Part shown: one piece after another, positions 1 through 4,942 of the stretch
Layout of the letters: the number at the start of each line of letters is the position of its first letter
How positions within the stretch are numbered: position 1 is the stretch's first letter
NCBI GenBank assembly: GCA_033791585.1
Contig: JASJGK010000185.1
Location: 1 to 5,505, forward strand
Origin: JASJGK01 sp033791585
GTDB lineage: Bacteria; SAR324; XYD2-FULL-50-16
Direction of reading: 5' to 3'
Length of the DNA stretch: 5,505 nt
Translations under genes and position numbers: made by a program
The notes under the pieces: generated by a model
Told to the model about the DNA's origin: nothing
Database searches by the model: none
Seen by the model: only the letters and a program-made list of their open reading frames with translations

Positions 1-1210
1 GGGGACCTTTGATGTCTCTATTTTAGAGCTGAAAGGCAAACTCTTTAAAGTGCTTTCGACCCATGGCGATACTCACTTAGGTGGTGACGACCTGGATTTT
101 GTGATCATGGAAATGCTCCAAAAGAAGCTAGAGCTTAAACAGCCAAACCCCGCAGAATTACAAAGCCTGAAAAAGCTGGCTGAAGAAATTAAAATTGAAT
201 TGACTACCCAGCTGGAAGTTAAAAAAACTGCCAAGATTGGTGCAAATGAAGTCAGCTTCACCCTAAAACGAGAAGAGTTTGACGCAAGCATCATGAGCGT
301 TGTCCAGAAGACCATTAGCCACATTGAACAGGCCTTACTAGCGGCGAAACTAAGCCCAAGCGATATTAAAGAAGTGGTTTTAGTTGGTGGCTCTAGCCGT
401 ATCCCCTTGGTGCGCAAAATGGTTGGCCAGTACTTTAGTCTCGACCCTCACATCAGGCTAAACCCGGATCAAGTGGTTGCTTTAGGTGCTGCTAGGCAAG
501 CGCATTTACTGAGTGGTGGTGCCCGAGATTTTCTGCTCATGGACGTGATTCCCTTGAGCTTGGGCATAGAAACTATGGGTGGCGCTTTTAACAAAATGAT
601 CATGAAAAATGCCTCCATCCCCGCCAAGGTAACGGAAGAATTTTCAACCTCTGTGGATAACCAAACGGGTATTGTGTTGGGGATTTACCAAGGGGAAAGG
701 GAATTTGTTAAAGATTGCCGCAAATTGGGCCAGTTTACCCTAAAGGGAATTCCACCCATGCCAGCAGGATTGCCAAGGGTTGAAGTGACTTTTATGGTGG
801 ATGCCAGTGGGCTTTTAGTTGTTTCTGCCAAAGAATTACGCTCTGAAAAAGAGGCCCAGATTGAGGTTGTGCCTTCTCACGGCTTGAAACGCTCTGAAGT
901 CAGCCAAATGATTCGTGACTCTTTTGAGTTCGCCGAAGCCGACTTTAACGATCGTAATTTAGTGGAGTTTAGAGCAAAGGCCTTGCTCATTGAAACGGGC
1001 TTGAAAAAAGCTTGGAAGCAAACAGAATCCATCTTAAGCGCAGCAGAATTTAAGGCACTCACTGAACATAGAATTGTTTTAGCCGACTGCGCAGAAGGCG
1101 ATAATCCCGCTGCCCTAAAAGCGGCGTTAGATACAATGGGCGACCTAACTCGTGACCTTGCTGATGAAATCATGGGCGCTGCGGCAAAGGATGCCTTGCT
1201 AGAGGGGTAA
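1..1210 (+). CDS. hscA: Fe-S assembly chaperone HscA (Hsp70 family), 5'-truncated by window edge
   Basis: This is the C-terminal 402 residues of an Hsp70, read from base 2; about 215 residues are missing compared with a usual HscA of about 616-620. It starts inside the ATPase domain (GTFDVSILEL, then GDTHLGGDDLD). The second nucleotide-binding motif LVGGSSRIP follows, then NPDQVVALGAA, the interdomain linker region DVIPLSLGIETMGG, the beta substrate-binding domain and a helical lid. HscA rather than DnaK is indicated by LLMDVIPLSLGIETMGG, by QGEREFVKDCRKLGQFTLKG followed by IPPMPAG, and by PSHGL in place of the DnaK equivalents. By family knowledge, HscA works in the cytoplasm with HscB to transfer Fe-S clusters from the scaffold IscU. 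The rest of the isc operon should lie to the left. No ferredoxin gene (fdx) follows, although it commonly does. An internal GTG at base 50 is not the true start, because the homologous reading frame continues upstream to the edge. Confidence 0.95.
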   Translation, partial: GTFDVSILELKGKLFKVLSTHGDTHLGGDDLDFVIMEMLQKKLELKQPNPAELQSLKKLAEEIKIELTTQLEVKKTAKIGANEVSFTLKREEFDASIMSVVQKTISHIEQALLAAKLSPSDIKEVVLVGGSSRIPLVRKMVGQYFSLDPHIRLNPDQVVALGAARQAHLLSGGARDFLLMDVIPLSLGIETMGGAFNKMIMKNASIPAKVTEEFSTSVDNQTGIVLGIYQGEREFVKDCRKLGQFTLKGIPPMPAGLPRVEVTFMVDASGLLVVSAKELRSEKEAQIEVVPSHGLKRSEVSQMIRDSFEFAEADFNDRNLVEFRAKALLIETGLKKAWKQTESILSAAEFKALTEHRIVLADCAEGDNPAALKAALDTMGDLTRDLADEIMGAAAKDALLEG

Positions 1211-1227
1211 CTCTCCCCCCTTTTTTT
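1201..1227 (+). terminator. probable intrinsic terminator of hscA, overlapping its stop codon
   Basis: AGAGGGG (1201-1207) can pair with CCCCTTT (1217-1223) through four G-C pairs, two A-T pairs and one G-T wobble, around a 9-nt loop that begins with the TAA stop. Four more T residues follow directly (1224-1227), giving a seven-T run in total. This is the arrangement expected of a Rho-independent terminator on the + strand. The stem is short and no folding energy was calculated. Confidence 0.5.
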
Positions 1228-1266
1228 CTTCCCCTAGCTGCTGCCATCCATTGTTTTAAATTATGG

Positions 1267-1281
1267 TAGCCTTAGAGGCTA
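1267..1281. terminator. small hairpin between convergent genes, possible bidirectional terminator
   Basis: TAGCCT (1267-1272) and AGGCTA (1276-1281) form a perfect 6-bp stem with a 3-nt loop, in the gap between the ends of hscA (+) and the ABC1 gene (-). The flanks are AT-rich (ATTAAAA on the right, TTTTAAATTA on the left) and partly complementary, so the stem may extend. There is no clean T-run directly after it on either strand. It is the only candidate terminator I see for the minus-strand operon. Confidence 0.35.
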
Positions 1282-1300
1282 ATTAAAATCTTACAAAAAA

Positions 1301-2584
1301 CTAAGACCAAAGAAGCTTGCGGTTGATATCCATGCTCACGGTTGCGCCCATAGCCTCTAAGGTGCGGTAAACCCCTAACCAAGTACGATCTGTCAGCACA
1401 AAATCCCTACTCATTTGCCCACAATGCTCGTGCAGCTTATGCATCAGGTAAGCCCCCTCCTTTATGTAGCCATGGTGACTATTAAAATCAAAGGCCTTGT
1501 CTTTGAAGGGCCGGATGTACCAACTGGACAGGGCACTTAAAAACCTATTGGCTTCTGGGTCATCATGATAAGTCACCCCCACCGCTGCCAATGCAGACCT
1601 AATATTCATGATGTCTTCTGTGAGCAAAGCCTCTAAAAAGTTTCTATATTTAACCTTAAATCCCGATTGATAATGTTTGATACAGCCAAAATCGAGCAAG
1701 CCTAGCCTGCCGTCGGGAAGGAATAAAAAATTTCCTGGGTTGGGGTCGGCGTGGAGTCGCTCCAGATGCATCACCCCATAGTCCCAAAGATCAATCAACA
1801 GTTGCCCCATGTGGTTTCGCTGCTTCTGGCTCGGGTTGGTTTTTAACCAATCATCTAAATGCAGACCTTCTAATTTTTCTGTGACTAAAATTCTGCCTGT
1901 GGAAAACTCTTTCAAGGGTTCGGCAATTTTTACCAAAGATTCCTTAAGCGCACCCTTAAAATAAAGCAGTTCTTGCAGCTCATTAGTGTAGTCTGTTTCT
2001 AAGATAAAATGCTCATGGACCTCGTCCAAGAGAGGCTGCAAATTATCCAGAGAGGTCATGGGTTTGAGCAGGGTTTTAATCAGGTTCAAATCACTGTCTA
2101 AGGTATCACCAATGCCTGGGTATTGGATTTTCACAGCCCAGTTTTTGCCTTTATATTTAGCATTGTGCACCTGTCCCAAACTTGCTGCTGCAAAGGCTTC
2201 AGATTCAAATTCATCAAAGCAATCTTCAGGGGCCTTGCCCAATTCGGTCACAAATACCTTACGCACAATAGCCCGATTGAGTGCTGGCGCTTGGTTGTAT
2301 GCTTGGGCCAACACTTTTTGGTACTGTTCTGGCACAAAGTCCGCCGCTTGGGCCAAAATCTGGGCAGCCTTTAAGGCGCTCCCTCGCAACTGGCTCAAGG
2401 TTTTGAAAATCTTTTCCGCTTGGGTCTCTCTCGTATTGTTCTCTGAGGCCTGACTGCCAAGCCCAAGGCTGCGTTTGACCCTAAGTTTAGCCTCACTTAC
2501 CCCAACTGCCACGGCTGTTAAACCCACCTTGCCTGTACGGTGAATTTTAGAAGTGGGTATGGGTTTGGTTTCTTTATCCTTCAT
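1301..2584 (-). CDS. ABC1/UbiB/ADCK-family kinase-like protein (AarF-type)
   Basis: This 427-residue protein has the hallmarks of the ABC1 atypical kinase family. An alanine-rich nucleotide loop AAASLGQVH spans residues 132-140, and the lysine of AVKIQYPG is K152. ETDYTNE is at 196-202, the catalytic-loop motif HADPNPGNF at 278-286 and the metal-binding DFG at 298-300. The family's N-terminal KxGQ signature reads KAAQ at 72-75, with Gly replaced by Ala. No hydrophobic C-terminal tail is visible, unlike E. coli UbiB (about 546 aa, membrane-anchored), so this one looks soluble or peripheral. By family knowledge, such proteins act as ATPases or kinase-like factors that support ubiquinone synthesis or lipid handling; the exact role here is unknown. 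The ATG at 2584 overlaps the end of the upstream regulator gene by 11 nt and has a good AAGGA site 5 nt upstream, which implies one transcript and coupled translation. I give no symbol because ubiB cannot be told from paralogues. Confidence 0.9.
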   Translation of the reverse strand: MKDKETKPIPTSKIHRTGKVGLTAVAVGVSEAKLRVKRSLGLGSQASENNTRETQAEKIFKTLSQLRGSALKAAQILAQAADFVPEQYQKVLAQAYNQAPALNRAIVRKVFVTELGKAPEDCFDEFESEAFAAASLGQVHNAKYKGKNWAVKIQYPGIGDTLDSDLNLIKTLLKPMTSLDNLQPLLDEVHEHFILETDYTNELQELLYFKGALKESLVKIAEPLKEFSTGRILVTEKLEGLHLDDWLKTNPSQKQRNHMGQLLIDLWDYGVMHLERLHADPNPGNFLFLPDGRLGLLDFGCIKHYQSGFKVKYRNFLEALLTEDIMNIRSALAAVGVTYHDDPEANRFLSALSSWYIRPFKDKAFDFNSHHGYIKEGAYLMHKLHEHCGQMSRDFVLTDRTWLGVYRTLEAMGATVSMDINRKLLWS

Positions 2585-3314
2585 GCTTTTCCTTATGACA
2601 ATCGCAGGTGCAGCCGCAAGACTTTGGCCCTAACTGACTCACTAAACCAGCAAATCCCGCCATGTGGCGCTTAAGCAAAAATTGAAGTAGGTCCATCCCC
2701 TTGTTTAAGGCCCCACTTTTAAGCAGGGAGACACCAAAATTTAAACTGAGGTCGGAAAGCTGGACGCTTTGTGTCTGGTTTTTAGATTTATCATTAGACC
2801 AATAATACACCAACATATAAAAATAGTCGGCAATCAAAGACTCAATAAAAGCCTGCATCGGTGGGCTAGCTATCTCGCCTGAAGCTATCGCCGCGTTTAA
2901 GGCCTCGTTTATGGGCTTACCAAAGACAGCTTTTAACTCATGGATTTCTGCCACAAAAGAAAAGGGTGTTAAGCTGATCTGCTCATTGGCTTCAATTACA
3001 AAGGCCCGATCTTTTTCATAGCGCTCTAAAACCATATCAAAATATAGCTGCAATCGTTCTTGTAGGTTGTAACTTTCTAGATCTTTTACCTTATTAAAGA
3101 TACCAATCGCCTCAAGCATCATGGTTTCCGACTGGGCAAATAAAATTTGCTCCTTAGACTTAAAATAGTTGTAGATCGTCGAACCACCAATGCCTGCCTG
3201 TTTTGCCACTGCCCCTAGGGTGGTTTTGCGAAACCCCTTTTCGCCTACCAACTCAACAAAGGCTTTGGTGATATTAGCCCTGACTTTATCTTGCTCTTTT
3301 TTTGATATTTTCAT
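2574..3314 (-). CDS. TetR/AcrR-family transcriptional regulator with Cys-rich C-terminal tail
   Basis: This 246-residue protein has a classic TetR N-terminal DNA-binding domain: helix 1 around ITKAFVELVGEKG (residues 15-27), then the helix-turn-helix TTLGAVAKQAGIGGSTIYNYFKSKEQIL at about 31-58. The remaining mostly helical part would be the ligand-binding and dimerisation domain; its ligand cannot be read from sequence. TetR proteins are usually about 190-220 aa, and this one has an extra tail. The tail ends in SCGCTCDCHKEKHEG, with Cys at 233, 235, 237 and 239 and His240, which suggests metal or redox binding. The ATG at 3314 has an AGGAGC ribosome site at 3319-3324. The gene is first in an operon with the ABC1 kinase-like gene, overlapping it by 11 nt, and is likely to regulate that gene and itself. 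The family call is firm; the metal-sensing idea is inference. Confidence 0.9.
   Translation of the reverse strand: MKISKKEQDKVRANITKAFVELVGEKGFRKTTLGAVAKQAGIGGSTIYNYFKSKEQILFAQSETMMLEAIGIFNKVKDLESYNLQERLQLYFDMVLERYEKDRAFVIEANEQISLTPFSFVAEIHELKAVFGKPINEALNAAIASGEIASPPMQAFIESLIADYFYMLVYYWSNDKSKNQTQSVQLSDLSLNFGVSLLKSGALNKGMDLLQFLLKRHMAGFAGLVSQLGPKSCGCTCDCHKEKHEG
2590..2594 (-). promoter_or_regulatory. ribosome binding site of the ABC1 gene, inside the regulator gene
   Basis: AAGGA on the minus strand lies 5 nt before the ATG at 2584. It sits within the last codons of the upstream regulator (around His240-Lys241), so ribosomes finishing the regulator arrive directly on the start of the ABC1 gene. 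This supports the chosen start and translational coupling. Confidence 0.7.
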
Positions 3315-3341
3315 TGTTGCTCCTATTGCAAAAATTATCCC

Positions 3342-3356
3342 CCCCTTTAAAAGGGG
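3342..3356. promoter_or_regulatory. palindromic candidate operator for the TetR-type regulator
   Basis: CCCCTTT-A-AAAGGGG is a perfect 7-bp inverted repeat around one central base, 28 nt upstream of the regulator's start codon. It overlaps the proposed -10 element. TetR proteins typically bind palindromes of about this length next to their own gene and repress by blocking polymerase, so autoregulation is a reasonable inference. With a one-base centre it is a poor RNA hairpin, which favours a DNA-binding site over a structured leader. Confidence 0.4.
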
Positions 3357-3376
3357 TTCCTTTCACGCCCTGACAA
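3347..3376 (-). promoter_or_regulatory. candidate promoter of the regulator-ABC1 operon
   Basis: On the minus strand, TTGTCA (complement of 3371-3376; 5 of 6 matches to TTGACA) is followed after 18 nt by TTTTAA (complement of 3347-3352), a fair -10 element. Transcription would begin around 3340, leaving a leader of about 25 nt with the AGGAGC ribosome site at 3319-3324. The -10 is imperfect, so this is a best candidate and not a firm call. Confidence 0.35.
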
Positions 3377-3528
3377 GGTCGTATTTACTAGCTTGGCTAC
3401 TCTTCTTTTTAGTATTTTAATACGAAAGTATATCCTAAAACTAAGGCTTTTATCTAACTATAGCAGTCAAATTCTTTAAAGGTCAAATTTTATTTATAGC
3501 GAGACTTTTGCAATCCTTTCGCATTAGT

Positions 3529-3640
3529 GGTTTATTCGAGCAGCGAATAAGCTTACTTAAGCCATTTATGGTTTTTAATCGCGCAGCGATTAAGTGTCCC
3601 CAAGCGATTTATCGCTTGCTTATAAAACCCGCAGGCTTTT
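3529..3640. repeat. cluster of four short hairpins, three sharing a (A/C)GCAG loop (REP-like)
   Basis: Hairpin 1 is TTATTCG-AGCAG-CGAATAA (3532-3550), with weak extension outward by wobble and G-C pairs. Hairpin 2 is TTAATCG-CGCAG-CGATTAA (3575-3593). Hairpin 3 is CAAGCGAT-TT-ATCGCTTG (3601-3618), without the shared loop. Hairpin 4 is AAAACC-CGCAG-GCTTTT (3624-3640), with one C-C mismatch. Hairpins 1 and 2 differ at one stem position (T-A against A-T), and the change is compensated on the other arm, so the pairing is preserved. The loops of 1, 2 and 4 are spaced 43 and 48 nt apart. This resembles a REP-like palindromic element or a structured RNA. Copies elsewhere in the genome would settle it. 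Confidence 0.5.
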
Positions 3641-3714
3641 ACTAAATTCGCCTACAATTGCTAGGATGGTCTATTGATTTGAGGTGAATTTTGTTAAGTG
3701 GCTGAGAATTGGCG

Positions 3715-3727
3715 ATAACTAGCTTTG
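3715..3727 (+). repeat. 13-nt direct repeat, copy 1
   Basis: ATAACTAGCTTTG occurs here and again, identically, at 3878-3890, a period of 163 nt. The copies bracket about 150 nt of AT-rich non-coding DNA upstream of mrr. They could be remnants of an insertion target duplication or recombination sites, but 13 nt is too long for most simple duplications and no mobile gene lies between. Confidence 0.45.
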
Positions 3728-3780
3728 AGGTAAAAGGCGGGTTTTTGCCGTTCAAAAAAAAAGAGAGAAACAAACCATAA

Positions 3781-3823
3781 TTTAGTCATATTTGAATAAC
3801 CTTCCTGCGGAGATGAGACTAAA
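3781..3823. repeat. inverted repeat in the mrr upstream region
   Basis: TTTAGTC (3781-3787) is perfectly complementary to GACTAAA (3817-3823). Two more pairs (3788-3789 with 3813-3814) are possible if a GA bulge is allowed. The loop is about 23-29 nt. A competing pairing CGGAG (3808-3812) with CTCCG (3830-3834) overlaps it. The function is unknown, and in AT-rich DNA part of this may be chance. Confidence 0.3.
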
Positions 3824-3877
3824 AAGTTACTCCGAAAGCATCAATTTTTTACCGTCAAAAAATATTTTTTTTGTATC

Positions 3878-3890
3878 ATAACTAGCTTTG
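3878..3890 (+). repeat. 13-nt direct repeat, copy 2
   Basis: This is the second identical copy of ATAACTAGCTTTG; the first begins at 3715. It lies about 95 nt before the mrr start codon. Confidence 0.45.
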
Positions 3891-3976
3891 CGCCGACTCC
3901 CCAAAACCCGACTTCCTACCATCTTGGTTTTTAATTTAAATAATGATAACAATAAATTCAAGTTGTGAACAAAATT

Positions 3977-3981
3977 GGAGA
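3977..3981 (+). promoter_or_regulatory. ribosome binding site that decides the mrr start
   Basis: GGAGA lies 4 nt before the ATG at 3986. It sits inside the longer frame that could begin with GTG at 3965, which has no comparable site in front. This favours initiation at 3986. Confidence 0.6.
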
Positions 3982-3985
3982 AAAA

Positions 3986-4831
3986 ATGCGCAGCGTTCCT
4001 CAGTACGACAAACTAATGTGGCCAACTTTAAAAGCAATAAAATTACTTGGAGGCTCTGGCTCTAATGCCGAAATTGTTCAAGAAGTGATTGAACAGGAAA
4101 CAGTTCCTGAAACTATTCAAAATGAGCTTCATAACACAGGCCCAATGACAGAGCTTGAATATAGAATGGCTTGGGCAAGAACCTATTTAAAAAAATATGG
4201 CGCACTTGAAAATAGTGAGAGAGGTGTTTGGAGCATCACTGACTTTGGTGCCAAAATCCTAGAAGAGCAAATTCCAAAAATAGTGATGCAGGTTAAAGAC
4301 AGCTCTTTAAAAAGCAGTAAACAAAAACAATCATTAAAGCAGCAGGAAGACAGCTCTGCCGAACTCGAATTAAACTATAGCTGGAAAACTGAGTTACTAG
4401 ATGTACTTAAAAACCAAGTCTCCCCTGAGGGCTTTGAAAGACTCACCCAGCGCATCCTCAGAGAGTCTGGTTTTGTCGAAGTGACAAGGCAAACAAATGA
4501 CAAAGGAATTGATGGATTCGGCGTATTGAAAATTGGATTGCTATCCTTTCGTGTTATTTTTCAATGCAAAAGATACAAGGATTCTGTTAGTTCAGGTGCG
4601 ATTCGCGACTTTAGAGGCGCTATGCAAGGTCGAGCTGACAAAGGTCTTTTTATGACCACAGGGTCATTTACCGCAGAAGCCAAAAAAGAAGCTTTGCGGG
4701 ATGGCGCCCCTCTTATTGATTTATTTGATGGGAATGAAATCTGCGACCTAATTAAAAAATTAAAACTTGGAATTGAAATTGAAACTGTTGAAAAAGTTAT
4801 AGTCAAATCTGATTGGTTCACCAAAATATAA
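3986..4831 (+). CDS. mrr: Mrr-like type IV restriction endonuclease
   Basis: This 281-residue protein has the two-part Mrr architecture. The N-terminal winged-helix recognition domain (about residues 4-95) opens with VPQYDKLMWPTLKAI, which aligns with the VPTYDKFIEPVL start of E. coli Mrr, and includes MAWARTYLKKYG and RGVWSITDFG. A polar Lys/Gln/Ser-rich linker (about 103-127) leads to the C-terminal Mrr catalytic domain of the PD-(D/E)xK superfamily. Visible there are GFERL (149-153), GIDG with D176, QCKRY with Q193 and K195, and KGLFMTTGSFTAEAKKEA (219-236). The Q-x-K form of the motif is normal for Mrr. By family knowledge the enzyme cleaves foreign methylated DNA. No methyltransferase or other restriction subunit is adjacent, as expected for a solitary type IV enzyme. 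The start is the ATG with GGAGA 4 nt upstream; an in-frame GTG at 3965 would add 7 residues. Its lower G+C suggests horizontal acquisition. Confidence 0.9.
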   Translation: MRSVPQYDKLMWPTLKAIKLLGGSGSNAEIVQEVIEQETVPETIQNELHNTGPMTELEYRMAWARTYLKKYGALENSERGVWSITDFGAKILEEQIPKIVMQVKDSSLKSSKQKQSLKQQEDSSAELELNYSWKTELLDVLKNQVSPEGFERLTQRILRESGFVEVTRQTNDKGIDGFGVLKIGLLSFRVIFQCKRYKDSVSSGAIRDFRGAMQGRADKGLFMTTGSFTAEAKKEALRDGAPLIDLFDGNEICDLIKKLKLGIEIETVEKVIVKSDWFTKI

Positions 4832-4878
4832 ACTTTTAAACCAAATTAAATAAAAACCACCAAGAAACGAAGCCCCTT

Positions 4879-4925
4879 CCCTAATCTAAAAAGGCTTGAT
4901 AGGGTAACAGGATTATTGTTAACCC
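4879..4925 (+). promoter_or_regulatory. two overlapping hairpins in the secA leader, candidate cis-regulatory element
   Basis: Hairpin A pairs CCCTA(A)TC (4879-4886) with GATAGGG (4898-4904), with one bulged A and an 11-nt loop. Hairpin B pairs GGGTAAC (4902-4908) with GTTAACCC (4918-4925), with one bulged A and the loop AGGATTATT. Both need the GGG at 4902-4904, so only one can form at a time. Hairpin B ends 17 nt before the secA ATG, and its loop holds the only purine-rich AGGA nearby. This could be an RNA switch, or B could be a near-palindromic protein-binding site. No clear T-run follows, so neither is a convincing terminator for mrr. Confidence 0.35.
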
Positions 4926-4942
4926 ACGACTACCAACGCCTT

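Larger units (their letters stand above)
3315..3985. other. long AT-rich intergenic region without a supported gene
   Basis: About 670 nt separate the divergently transcribed regulator and mrr genes. I find no credible protein-coding gene in it: reading frames are short and lack ribosome sites. It contains the operon promoter and operator near 3342-3376, and a small palindrome GTATT-TT-AATAC (3412-3423). The hairpin cluster at 3529-3640, the 13-nt direct repeat (3715-3727 and 3878-3890) and the inverted repeat at 3781-3823 follow. Homopolymer runs include nine A (3754-3762) and a self-complementary AAAAAATATTTTTT (3857-3870). The mrr promoter should lie just before 3960, where the sequence is very AT-rich; TTGGTT at 3924-3929 with ATAACA at 3946-3951 is a weak possibility only. 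Confidence 0.6.

Noticed and set aside
50..1210. A separate gene starting at the GTG at base 50
   Set aside because: The HscA-like reading frame continues without a stop to the left edge with matching conserved residues, so this is an internal codon of a truncated gene.
2058..2453. Plus-strand reading frames of 131 and 83 codons inside the ABC1 gene
   Set aside because: They are antisense to a strongly conserved protein, resemble no known family and have no separate signals.
3190..3420. Plus-strand frame of 76 codons starting inside the regulator gene
   Set aside because: Its first part is antisense to the TetR DNA-binding domain and the rest is AT-rich promoter DNA; its hydrophobic end reflects T-rich sequence.
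3529..3640. A CRISPR array
   Set aside because: The repeated units are short self-complementary hairpins with variable stems, not constant repeats of 24-40 nt separated by unique spacers, and no cas gene is present.
3568..3645. A 25-residue reading frame (ATG at 3568, TAA at 3643) across the hairpin cluster
   Set aside because: It has no ribosome site before the ATG, and its sequence is fully explained by the overlapping hairpins 2 to 4; nothing indicates translation.
3965..3985. GTG at 3965 as the start of mrr
   Set aside because: The ATG at 3986 has GGAGA at the right distance, and the protein then begins like E. coli Mrr. The 7 extra residues would contain that ribosome site.
3922..4865. 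Imperfect inverted repeats flanking mrr (3922-3937 against 4843-4865), as if ends of a mobile element
   Set aside because: The match needs several gaps in low-complexity A/T sequence, there is no transposase, and no target duplication is visible.
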